DNA from: Paraglaciecola marina
GTDB lineage: Bacteria > Pseudomonadota > Gammaproteobacteria > Enterobacterales > Alteromonadaceae
Direction of reading: 5' to 3'
Length of the DNA: 64,000 bases
NCBI RefSeq assembly: GCF_004360155.1
Contig: NZ_SAIS01000007.1
Location: 186,001 to 250,000 of the forward strand
The notes under the pieces: model-generated
Database searches by the model: none
What the model was told of the DNA's origin: nothing
Seen by the model: the letters and a program-made list of their open reading frames with translations, nothing else
Program-made: the position numbers and the translations under genes
Shown here: in pieces, positions 9,674 through 17,683 of the stretch
Layout: every line of letters begins with the position of its first letter
How positions within the stretch are numbered: position 1 is the first letter of the stretch

Positions 9674-11302
9674 TTAAACATTACGTGCAGTGTTAATGAC
9701 GTTAATGTCGTTGAATCTGGTTGTTGGGCAACCATGAGACACAGCGCTAACCTGTGAAGGTTGGCCCTTACCATCGAAGAACGAACCACCTACTCGATAA
9801 TCTGATTTACCTGCTAATTGTGTACACTTGTTCCAAAACTCTTGGGTATTTGATTGATAGGCAACATCTTCAATTTGATCGACGATTTTGCCGTCTTTGA
9901 TTTCATAAAAAAGCTGACCTCCAAATTGGAAATTGTAGCGTTGTTGATCAATTGAGAACGAGCCTCGACCCGCAATGTAGATACCTTTTTCTACATCTTT
10001 GATGACATCTTCAGCTGAAATATCTTTTTCATTTGGTTTGAGAGAAACGTTAGACATACGCTGGAATTGCACATCACGCCAACTTTGAGAATAACTACAG
10101 CCGTGGGATTCGTTTTGGTCGATCATATGAACTTGATCACGGGTAGCTTGGTAATTGACTAAAATACCGTCTTTTACTAAATCCCATTGTTTGGTTTTGA
10201 CACCTTCGTCATCGTATCCCACATTACCCAAAGAATAAGGCTGAGTTTTGTCTGCGAACAAATTAACTATATCTGAGCCATACTGGAATTTACCACTTTT
10301 CCATTTATCCAATGTGGCAAAACTGGTTCCGGCATAGTTGGCTTCATAGCCTAGTACTCGATCTAATTCTAATGGATGACCAACGGATTCATGAATAGTA
10401 AGCATCAAGTGAGCTGGATCTAGTACAAGATCGTATTTTCCTGGCTCTACTGATTTTGCTGCTAGTTTTTTCTTAAGTTGTTTACCAGCAGCTGCAGCAT
10501 CTTCTACCATATCGTAGGAGTTGTTATACCCTACACCCGCACCTGATATTCTAACTTTATCTTTTTCAAGACCATCTAAATATTCAAAGCCCATACCAAC
10601 GGGGTTACCCAAGGCATTACGTTGTTTAAAGCCATTCTTACCAATGCCTGTGGCAAAGAAAGGGGCCCATAATCTGTGTATGTCTTGGTCTATGTATGAA
10701 CCATCAGTAGAAGCAAAGTATTTTTGTTCGTTAACTAAAAACAAAATAGAAGTAATATAGTTTGCACCATTAGACATAGCAGCGTCGTTCACCGAAAGCA
10801 GTAAATCAACCTTGTCTTTGATGGGTACTTCCATGGCGTTTTTCTTAATTGGAGTTTGCCAGCTTACTTCGCCCACACCTTTTACTGGAGCTAATTTAAC
10901 CGGAGAGGTTTGAAACTTGGAGTTTGCCATGGCAACCGCTACAGCACGCTCTGCTGCTTGAGCAACGCTATCTGGAGTCATGTTTGACGTTGATGCAAAC
11001 CCCCAAGTACCATTTGCAATAACGCGTACGCCAATGCCGGCTGATTCAGTATTCACTATGTTATCCACGCGGGTTTCTCGTGTGGTTACAAATTGGTTTA
11101 GGTAACGACCAATACGCGCATCAGCGTAAGTTGCACCTTTAGCTTTTGCAGCGTTTAATGCAATATCAGCGAGTTTCTTTTTGTAAGCCACATCCATTGG
11201 TTTATCTAACATTTGATCTGCGGATACCGCAATTCCAGATAGTGGTAGCATTAACGCGCCCATACCTGCACCGCCGATTTTAATAAAATCGCGTCTTTCC
11301 AT
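9674..11302 (-). CDS. TldD-like zinc metalloprotease with Tat-like signal
   Basis: This is the catalytic TldD-type subunit. HESVGH (residues 304-309) fits the HExxxH zinc motif of the family, and PGKYDLVLDPAHLM precedes it. At 542 aa it is longer than E. coli TldD (about 481) because of an N-terminal extension. That extension starts ERRDFIKIGGAG, followed by a hydrophobic stretch to about residue 28, a typical twin-arginine signal. AGGGGA lies before the ATG. It is the first gene of a likely eight-gene operon (TldD to the 642-aa membrane protein). Predicted export separates it from the cytoplasmic E. coli enzyme; its substrates are unknown. Confidence 0.88.
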   Translation of the reverse strand: MERRDFIKIGGAGMGALMLPLSGIAVSADQMLDKPMDVAYKKKLADIALNAAKAKGATYADARIGRYLNQFVTTRETRVDNIVNTESAGIGVRVIANGTWGFASTSNMTPDSVAQAAERAVAVAMANSKFQTSPVKLAPVKGVGEVSWQTPIKKNAMEVPIKDKVDLLLSVNDAAMSNGANYITSILFLVNEQKYFASTDGSYIDQDIHRLWAPFFATGIGKNGFKQRNALGNPVGMGFEYLDGLEKDKVRISGAGVGYNNSYDMVEDAAAAGKQLKKKLAAKSVEPGKYDLVLDPAHLMLTIHESVGHPLELDRVLGYEANYAGTSFATLDKWKSGKFQYGSDIVNLFADKTQPYSLGNVGYDDEGVKTKQWDLVKDGILVNYQATRDQVHMIDQNESHGCSYSQSWRDVQFQRMSNVSLKPNEKDISAEDVIKDVEKGIYIAGRGSFSIDQQRYNFQFGGQLFYEIKDGKIVDQIEDVAYQSNTQEFWNKCTQLAGKSDYRVGGSFFDGKGQPSQVSAVSHGCPTTRFNDINVINTARNV

Positions 11303-11631
11303 TATTTATTCCCCTGTCGTAATTTGTTGTGTTTGTTTGGCCTCATTTGTTATGTATTTATTGAGGCTTTTTGACCTGTATAGTGTATGGCAGAAATTAA
11401 AACTCACTCAATAGTTGATTGCTTTTTATTTAAATTTATTAAGTAACAAAGCGTTACATATTGAGGAGAGAGTAGTCATCATACAAAATAATGACCATAA
11501 TGGTATTGTTAAAATGACTTAATTTAGTAATAAAGTGTTGTGGAAATAAGCGTTTGAACCGGAATTAAAGCCTCCTGGATAATGAAATGATATAATCTTT
11601 AGTAAATTCTCTAGCCATTCTTGAGCTCCAT
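11303..11631. other. Divergent intergenic region between tldD-like operon and rlmD
   Basis: This 329-bp AT-rich stretch has no convincing gene. It must hold the promoter of the long minus-strand operon, which I could not place. It also holds a good extended -10 element for rlmD at 11588-11596, listed separately. I saw no riboswitch or strong hairpin. Confidence 0.6.
11588..11596 (+). promoter_or_regulatory. Extended -10 promoter element for rlmD
   Basis: The sequence TGATATAAT is a perfect TATAAT hexamer with an upstream TG extension. No good -35 is spaced correctly, which fits an extended -10 promoter. A start near 11603 would give a leader of about 29 bases before the TTG start codon. Confidence 0.5.
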
Positions 11632-13011
11632 TTGAAAAACCGTTTTGTTAACTCTTCAAGAGTGGCCCCAGCAGGGCGCTCATCTAAAAATACTCGTCGT
11701 AATAAATCTTCGCAACCCATGGGGGCCGTGCGTACGTTTAATATTGAGGGGCTAACTCATCAATGTAAGGGGGTGGCCCGAGCCGATGATGGTAAAGTGA
11801 CCTTTATCGCAGGGGCTCTGCCTAAGGAAACTGTAAATGCACAAGTAGTAAAGTCTAATCGTCGATTTGATGAAGCAAAGCTAATTGATATTGAACAACC
11901 CAGCCCTGACAGGGTAACCCCGCCATGCACTCATTATGATTCTTGTGGTGGTTGTAGTTTTCAGCACTTATCAGTTGAACAACAAAGATCATCTAAAAAA
12001 CAATGGTTGCAGGGGCAATTAAGAAAAGTTTGTGAGCCTGATGATTTGATTTTATTAGCAGATTCTCCTTTGGCTTATCGGCGCCGAGCTCGCTTATCGG
12101 TGCGAGTGATTGAAGGTAAGTTGTTGTTAGGCTTTCGTGGTCATGCTTCTAATAAAATTGTATCTATTGATAACTGCATTGTATTAACTCCAAAATTGCA
12201 GTTGGTTTTTACGGCTTTGAAAACAGCATTATTTCAAGACAGTGGGCTGGCTCAAATTTCAGGTAAATTAGGGCATATAGAGTTGCTCGAAGATGATAGA
12301 GGCGTATCTGTACTGTTTCGCTTAACCGCTACTCTCGATACTGAAATTCAAGAGAAATGGTTAAATTGGTCACAGCAACAGCACCTAGAGTTATATTGGC
12401 AGCAAGCAGGTCAAGACCGAGCAGTAGTAGCACCTGCATCATTGAGGCATTATCATGTTGAAGAACTAATACTTAGCTATCATCCCCAAGACTTTATTCA
12501 GGTTAACGCCCAAATGAATGCTCAAATGGTAGCCCAAGCTATGGCCTGGCTGGCTCCAACCAAAGATGATGTAATCCTAGATTTATTTTGTGGGGTTGGG
12601 AATTTTTCATTACCTTTAGCTAAGCGCGCTAAACAAGTAGTGGGGATTGAGGTACAAGCGAGTATGGTAAAAGCGGGCATCGCTAATGCAAAGGATAATG
12701 GATTAGATAATCTGTCTTTTATAGCAGCAGATTTAACTCAAGCCACTAATAAAGATATTGGTTCGTTAGGGGTAACAAAAGTTTTATTGGACCCACCAAG
12801 AGCGGGCGCATTTGAGTTTTTACCTAGCTTAGTAAAGTTAAAACCAAAAAGTATTTTGTATGTATCTTGCGATGCGGCCACCTTAGCCCGTGATGCAGAA
12901 TACTTGCTTGATAAAGGTTATAGGGTAAAGTGCGGGGCTATGATGGATATGTTCCCCCAGACCGCTCATCTTGAAACTATCTTGTTATTTTCACGGAAAA
13001 TAGGTAAATAA
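11632..13011 (+). CDS. rlmD: 23S rRNA (uracil-1939-C5)-methyltransferase RlmD
   Basis: The protein methylates U1939 of 23S rRNA using S-adenosylmethionine and carries an iron-sulphur cluster. An N-terminal TRAM domain (about 35-92) is followed by cluster cysteines C99, C105 and C108 (CTHYDSCGGC) plus C182. The SAM site is ILDLFCGVGNFSLP (about 315-328), DPPRAGA lies at 387-393, and the nucleophile is C413 in YVSCDAATLARD. The 459-aa length is close to E. coli RlmD (433). The start is TTG with only a weak ribosome binding site. The next in-frame ATG (residue 30) would still keep the TRAM domain but lose a basic N-terminal tail. The gene stands alone. Confidence 0.93.
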   Translation: MKNRFVNSSRVAPAGRSSKNTRRNKSSQPMGAVRTFNIEGLTHQCKGVARADDGKVTFIAGALPKETVNAQVVKSNRRFDEAKLIDIEQPSPDRVTPPCTHYDSCGGCSFQHLSVEQQRSSKKQWLQGQLRKVCEPDDLILLADSPLAYRRRARLSVRVIEGKLLLGFRGHASNKIVSIDNCIVLTPKLQLVFTALKTALFQDSGLAQISGKLGHIELLEDDRGVSVLFRLTATLDTEIQEKWLNWSQQQHLELYWQQAGQDRAVVAPASLRHYHVEELILSYHPQDFIQVNAQMNAQMVAQAMAWLAPTKDDVILDLFCGVGNFSLPLAKRAKQVVGIEVQASMVKAGIANAKDNGLDNLSFIAADLTQATNKDIGSLGVTKVLLDPPRAGAFEFLPSLVKLKPKSILYVSCDAATLARDAEYLLDKGYRVKCGAMMDMFPQTAHLETILLFSRKIGK

Positions 13012-13043
13012 AGTTAGGTGACTTTAGATTTTGTGAGTAAAAA

Positions 13044-13400
13044 TCACGCTATTTTTTTAGGGAATCGGATACACACGAAATAACCGTTTCCTTTTATTAT
13101 GTTAGCAGAATGCTGAGTGTTATTTGGAATAAAGATAACGCTACTCTCTGTTATTATTTGAGTTTCTTCAGCAAACTCTAATTCCATTGCAAAATCACCT
13201 TCAGCGATAATAATGTTAATCTCGTCTTCATTCGGGTGTAAGTGACTTGAGCAATATTTCTCATGATTGGATTTTGCGTCAAACTTGTGCATGGCGACAT
13301 GAATTGGGCAGCTTTGCGGGACGTATCTAGTGAGTACGTTACTTAGGTAATGGTTTTCATCCCATTCTTCTTTTCTTTCTAATTTGGATATTGACCACAT
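13044..13400 (-). CDS. Small cupin-fold protein (118 aa)
   Basis: A single-domain cupin. The first metal-binding motif is HLHPNEDE (H53, H55, E58 or E60) and the second is PNNTQH (H97), so a metal site is likely complete. It has no signal peptide and is probably cytoplasmic. Its substrate cannot be told from sequence; small cupins act in sugar, amino-acid or ligand sensing roles. It is convergent with rlmD and separated from the next minus-strand gene by about 210 bp. A perfect minus-strand TATAAT lies at 13423-13428, though without a good -35. Confidence 0.7.
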   Translation of the reverse strand: MWSISKLERKEEWDENHYLSNVLTRYVPQSCPIHVAMHKFDAKSNHEKYCSSHLHPNEDEINIIIAEGDFAMELEFAEETQIITESSVIFIPNNTQHSANIIKGNGYFVCIRFPKKIA

Positions 13401-13612
13401 AAGTCCATTTATGCCTATTTTTATTATAATGAGAGTTAAGTAGCTTGAAAAATGAACATAATGTCAGTTTTTTATATAATTCCATAATTAAATCTTTTTG
13501 AAAAGATTTAAAAAGCAGAAAAGTTGCATGATTCGTTAGGTAATAAATATTTTTGCTCAATTGGTATAGTTAACGCTCTCTGATTTTCTTGGAGAAAGAA
13601 TTTTTATAGGGT

Positions 13613-14029
13613 CTAATCAACTCTATAAATAACCGTTAGCCCTTCTGGAATTTTGATATGTGCCGGTAAATAGGTCACTGTATTTTTATTATTTTTGACA
13701 TATTCAAGCATTGTATCTGGAGATTCAATTTCTATTGGGGGCTTTTTTCTACCGCCAAATTGCATTTGTGCCCAATAGGATTGAATTCGCGATTCAGTTA
13801 ACCCAACTACTTTGGTATTAAATATAAGTCTTGCTTCACTATTTGGTTTTAGCACCACAGGCTTTAAAGTAAACTCTGAGCTACTTCGCATAAAAATATC
13901 TCTTACTTGGCGCTTGCCGATATTTAAGTCAGTATTGTCTGTATTTGCTACGACTACAATCCCTATAGAGTTAGCATAGAAACTTTGTAAAGCTAAAACT
14001 ACCAGTATAAATTTGATAAGGTTGGTCAT
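13613..14029 (-). CDS. Small PstS-like periplasmic binding protein (138 aa)
   Basis: A signal peptide (about residues 1-21, ending near FYANS) leads into a short domain resembling one lobe of phosphate-binding PstS-like proteins: IGIVVVANTDNTDL, a QVRDIFM segment, and a C-terminal VTYLPAHIKIPEGLTVIYRV. At 138 aa it is about half the size of a true PstS, so it is unlikely to be a full transporter subunit. The ATG overlaps the stop of the preceding outer-membrane protein gene (TGATG), indicating translational coupling. An in-frame GTG at 14041 is less likely. Such small proteins are often annotated as phosphate ABC transporter substrate-binding; the real ligand is unknown. Confidence 0.65.
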   Translation of the reverse strand: MTNLIKFILVVLALQSFYANSIGIVVVANTDNTDLNIGKRQVRDIFMRSSSEFTLKPVVLKPNSEARLIFNTKVVGLTESRIQSYWAQMQFGGRKKPPIEIESPDTMLEYVKNNKNTVTYLPAHIKIPEGLTVIYRVD

Positions 14030-15252
14030 CAGAATACCCACTCCAAACCGATTTGATACAAGGTTGCCTTGCGATCAAAGTCGGGATTAGTGATATCTTC
14101 AAAGAATGAATTCTCATCCTGCTCTCCACTTAAATAAGTGACTTCTGCTTTAGCTGAAATGTTGTATTTTAAATCCCAACGTAAGCCAATAGTTAGAGAT
14201 TCTAAAGTATACAATGGCAAGTTTTGTGTGATGCCATCGTAGATAAACGATAGTTCGGTTAACTCTTCGGTGACATATTTGGGGATCAAGTTTTCAGGAA
14301 TATTATATGAACTATCTGAATTTGCGTAGGTAATATGTACCTGAAAAGCATCAAAATTATAGCCTAAGGTCAGGTAGTAAGAGTCGAGTTGAGGAACTAC
14401 CAAAAGCTCAGAGTCAATCTTTACCCACTCAGCAGCGACAAAGTAATCCAAAGTGTCATAATTCACACTCGCTTGATAACCTGTCGCTGCACCATTAAAC
14501 CTTAAGGATTCTGCATTTTCCGGGTAACCTGCATATTCTAATATATCTGAAAATTCATTAAAGCCAGGGAAATCAGCGAAGAAATCTGATGATTGGGTTA
14601 TAGAAGCTCGTGCTGAGAAGTTACCCCTGTTAAGAGTAAAAATTATCCCCTTTATTTCATCTACCTCAATATCAATGTTCTCGCCGGCTCTTGAAAATTC
14701 ACCACTATAGGTGCCGTAATAAGCTTCGATATCAAAATTTAGGTCATTAAAGTTAAACTTGTAAGTACCACTGGCCCCTTCATAATTTGAAAATAAAAAG
14801 CCACTGTAAACTTGTTGAGGAGGGGATATCCAAGGATAAGAAAATCCAACATCTATAACGTCAGTGTAACGGAAAAAAGGTGTTCGAAGTTTGCCAAATT
14901 TAAATAGCCAACTATTGTTGGGTTCGTAGGTTAGGTATAGCCATTCTATACCCGAATCTCGTTCGTCGCTTGAGTGTGCTAATAATTGACCAGAAGCACT
15001 AATGGTGTCTGTAATTAATAAATCAGCCTGAATAGCTAATAGAGATTGCTCAGAAAAGCTCACTTCATTTGAGTAATTGCCATAACTGGCATTTGATTCA
15101 TCAAGATACCCGCCTACAACACGTGCAAAGCCACTTATATTAACTCGTTCATTGAGCTCTTGTGCAGCAAGCAGTGGCTGAACCAAAAAGTAGATTAAAA
15201 CAAGAAGCAATTTACAGTAATGACGGTTTGAAATAATAATGAGTTCCTTCAA
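14029..15252 (-). CDS. Outer-membrane beta-barrel (porin-like) protein (407 aa)
   Basis: A hydrophobic N-terminal segment ending near LLAAQELNE looks like a signal peptide. The mature part alternates polar and aromatic residues in strands typical of a barrel (WLYLTYEPNNSWLFKFGKLR, YYLTLGYNFDAFQVHITYAN) and ends with a terminal aromatic residue (IGLEWVF), the usual outer-membrane assembly signal. The start is uncertain. The TTG at 15252 lies within a sequence (GAAGGAA) that itself looks like a ribosome binding site, so a rare ATT codon slightly downstream is possible. It is coupled to the PstS-like gene that follows. The transported solute is unknown. Confidence 0.7.
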   Translation of the reverse strand: MKELIIISNRHYCKLLLVLIYFLVQPLLAAQELNERVNISGFARVVGGYLDESNASYGNYSNEVSFSEQSLLAIQADLLITDTISASGQLLAHSSDERDSGIEWLYLTYEPNNSWLFKFGKLRTPFFRYTDVIDVGFSYPWISPPQQVYSGFLFSNYEGASGTYKFNFNDLNFDIEAYYGTYSGEFSRAGENIDIEVDEIKGIIFTLNRGNFSARASITQSSDFFADFPGFNEFSDILEYAGYPENAESLRFNGAATGYQASVNYDTLDYFVAAEWVKIDSELLVVPQLDSYYLTLGYNFDAFQVHITYANSDSSYNIPENLIPKYVTEELTELSFIYDGITQNLPLYTLESLTIGLRWDLKYNISAKAEVTYLSGEQDENSFFEDITNPDFDRKATLYQIGLEWVF

Positions 15253-15339
15253 AATTAACTAACTCAATAACAAAAATAACACTGAATGTTCGCCTTTATC
15301 GGCTCAAATTGCAAAAAAATTAGTTCATTTCATGTCATG

Positions 15340-15353
15340 AGTCAATTTTGACT
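15340..15353. promoter_or_regulatory. 14-bp palindrome upstream of the porin-like gene
   Basis: AGTCAATTTTGACT has perfect 6-base arms around TT and lies about 88 bp before the porin-like start. It could be an operator for a dimeric regulator. I do not recognise the consensus. Confidence 0.35.
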
Positions 15354-15413
15354 GCCATTGTCTTTAAACTCTGATGTTAAAGTTATATCGATAAATCATA
15401 CTTTAAATGCAGG

Positions 15414-16016
15414 CTAGGCTTGAATTGCTTTTAAAATTAAAGGGGTTAAATCTTCTGGTAATATGACCTTTCCTGCTAGCACAAAAGAGTGAGCTTCATC
15501 AGACATTTTTCGCCACGTCTTTTGAATAATCGTTATCCATTTTTCTTCGCTATATTCGGGATGCTTTTCTGCAAACTTCAACATGTAGTGCTCAATAAAC
15601 ACTAAGCCTGCAACATCTTCAAGTAATTGAGTATCTGAATTGGATTTCATCGCTACTTTTGCAACTGCATGCTGTGCTCTTAAAACCGCATCTTCTGCAA
15701 ACCCTACTTGCGTCATAATCGCTGCTACTTTGTTTGCGTGAAATACATAAAGGTCGCTGCGCCATTTATGGTATCCCTGACGGTTCATAGGGTAATTACT
15801 GCGAGGTGATTGCCAGCGCTGAATATGTTGACCACGCACGGCTAGCTGCATCACATGGTCAGCATCACTTTTGTAGCGGCTAAGCATGTCAGACATACGC
15901 TGGCCGTATAACAACTCTTTAGGGAATTCTTTACCGCCGGTAGTCTCAACATTAGGATCTTCACTATTAGCTTGGTCAATTAGAATTACAGCTTGTTCAT
16001 AAGGGGCTTGGTTCAT
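15414..16016 (-). CDS. DUF4202 family protein (200 aa)
   Basis: Length and motifs fit DUF4202, a family of unknown function. Visible features include AVRGQHIQRWQSPRSNYPMN and the following YHKWR (about 68-95), and LEDVAGLVFIEHY (about 131-143), with many helices and conserved His/Arg residues. There is no signal peptide, so it is probably a cytoplasmic helical protein. It is downstream of the NCS1 transporter on the same strand (88 bp gap), so it may be co-transcribed with the transporter/TonB-receptor locus. The start ATG has AAAGG upstream. A catalytic function should not be assumed. Confidence 0.75.
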   Translation of the reverse strand: MNQAPYEQAVILIDQANSEDPNVETTGGKEFPKELLYGQRMSDMLSRYKSDADHVMQLAVRGQHIQRWQSPRSNYPMNRQGYHKWRSDLYVFHANKVAAIMTQVGFAEDAVLRAQHAVAKVAMKSNSDTQLLEDVAGLVFIEHYMLKFAEKHPEYSEEKWITIIQKTWRKMSDEAHSFVLAGKVILPEDLTPLILKAIQA

Positions 16017-16104
16017 AATGCTCTACCTTTAAAAGAGGCTTTTATCTTTGCTGCTACTTTAACTTGAACCTCAAAAGTATACATAAATAATTTGCCTGTA
16101 ATTT

Positions 16105-17574
16105 TTACCGATATAGTAACTTACTTAGTAGCAAATATAATGCAGCAGCAAGAAATAGCCCTACAAACCATGCATATCCATAGATAACATCAAATATAGG
16201 CGATATTGAGTCAAGTATCCCAGCGGCATGTAAAAATCCCGGTAGATTGGGCAGTATGCCTAAGGTGAGAGCGCTCAGCCCCGCCCAGTTCCAACCATTA
16301 GAGGCCCCATATTCTCCATTGTGACTGAATAGAGCAGATACGTTCAACTGGCATTTTCTTAATAAAAAATAATCAGCTAACAAAATACCGGCTATTGGAC
16401 CTAGTAACGCTGAATAACCTACTAACCAAACAAATAAGTAACCTCCAGCTGTTTCGAGTAACTTCCAAGGAAAAATAGCCAGCCCAATTCCTGCTGCTAT
16501 GTAGCCACCTAGTTTAAAATTAATTATTTTAGGACTTAGGTTAGAAAAACCATAAGCAGGAGCAACGAGATTAGCCGCTAGATTTGTGGTGAGAGTGGCT
16601 AACACTAATACTGCCATGGCAAATACGACGCCCATGCCACCCATTTTTCCCGCAAGTACGATCGGATCCCAAATAGGCTCTCCGTAGATCACCACAGAAG
16701 CTGAGGTGACGGCTACACCGATAAAGGCAAATAAAGCCATGGGGATAGGCAAGCCAACAGCTTGGCCTACTATTTGGTCTTTTTGAGATTTAGCAAAACG
16801 TGTAAAATCAGGAATATTCAAAGCCATAGTCGCCCAAAAACTCACCATTGCTGTTACACCTGCAATGAATACAGGCACAAATTGGCCTTCTTTTTCAGCC
16901 CCTGCCCCAAACTTAGAGGGCACAGAAAGCATTTGTCCAAACCCCCCGGCTTTAGAATACGCCCAATAAAGTAATGCTAAGCCCATCGCAATTAAAAATG
17001 GGGCCGCAAAGCTTTCTAGCCAGCGAATTGATTCTGTTCCCTGTTTGATAAAATACAAGTGCATGGCCCAAAAAATAACGAAGCAACATAGTTGCAGTAG
17101 ATTGATACCAAAAAATGGGAGCGGGGAACTGACTAAAGCTTCAGCCGTTAGGCTGTTTATAATGACATACAGGGCAGAACCTCCCATCCAGCTCTGAATT
17201 CCAAACCAACCGCAGGCAACTAAACCTCTTGCTACCGCTGGAATTCGAGCGCCCTTAGTACCAAAAGCACTTCTTAATAAAACTGGAAAAGGTACGCCGT
17301 ATTTTGCCCCTGCGTGACCCACTAAAACCATGGGAACCAAAACAATGACGTTGCCTAACATCACAGTAATAACAGCTTGCCACCAATTCATGCCCTCTGA
17401 TACTAACCCAGAAGCCAACATATAAGCGGGAACACACACCACCATTGCTACCCATAACGAAGCAAAATGTAGCCAGTTCCAAGTGCGGCTAGCGTTGGTG
17501 GTAGGGGCTAAATCCTGATTCCAGAGATCGGCATCATAATTGGTATTGTATTGGTTGTTATCTTGTTGCTGCAT
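16105..17574 (-). CDS. NCS1-family nucleobase:cation symporter
   Basis: A polytopic inner-membrane transporter of 489 aa with about 12 hydrophobic segments. Signature NCS1 features are TTNASRTWNWLHFASLWVAM near the N-terminus, GAKYGVPFPVLLRSAFGTKG (about 105-124), and ACGWFGIQSWMGGSALY (about 135-151). The family imports uracil, cytosine, hypoxanthine/xanthine, allantoin or thiamine precursors with Na+ or H+. The substrate cannot be fixed from sequence alone. It follows a TonB-dependent receptor (110 bp) and precedes DUF4202, suggesting an outer- plus inner-membrane uptake route. A RutR-like site upstream of the receptor favours a pyrimidine substrate. AAGG precedes the ATG. Confidence 0.85.
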   Translation of the reverse strand: MQQQDNNQYNTNYDADLWNQDLAPTTNASRTWNWLHFASLWVAMVVCVPAYMLASGLVSEGMNWWQAVITVMLGNVIVLVPMVLVGHAGAKYGVPFPVLLRSAFGTKGARIPAVARGLVACGWFGIQSWMGGSALYVIINSLTAEALVSSPLPFFGINLLQLCCFVIFWAMHLYFIKQGTESIRWLESFAAPFLIAMGLALLYWAYSKAGGFGQMLSVPSKFGAGAEKEGQFVPVFIAGVTAMVSFWATMALNIPDFTRFAKSQKDQIVGQAVGLPIPMALFAFIGVAVTSASVVIYGEPIWDPIVLAGKMGGMGVVFAMAVLVLATLTTNLAANLVAPAYGFSNLSPKIINFKLGGYIAAGIGLAIFPWKLLETAGGYLFVWLVGYSALLGPIAGILLADYFLLRKCQLNVSALFSHNGEYGASNGWNWAGLSALTLGILPNLPGFLHAAGILDSISPIFDVIYGYAWFVGLFLAAALYLLLSKLLYR

Positions 17575-17640
17575 TTTTTAACCTTTATATAAACGTTTTC
17601 TTTTAAACTGAAACTGTTAAAACCGAACTTACAATTGAAT

Positions 17641-17666
17641 TAACCGACTAGGTGAGTAGCCGGTTA
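17641..17666. other. Hairpin between the TonB receptor and NCS1 genes
   Basis: TAACCG-A-CTA, a 6-base loop, then TAG-C-CGGTTA form a nine-pair stem with one internal mismatch. No U-tract follows in the minus direction. It is therefore more likely an RNA processing or stability element between the receptor and the transporter than a strong terminator. Confidence 0.4.
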
Positions 17667-17683
17667 TTTAGTTCGCTCTGTGG

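Noticed and set aside
13357-13560. 67-codon minus-strand frame upstream of the cupin gene
   Set aside because: It overlaps the cupin start in another frame, is AT-rich and lacks a recognisable domain or ribosome binding site.
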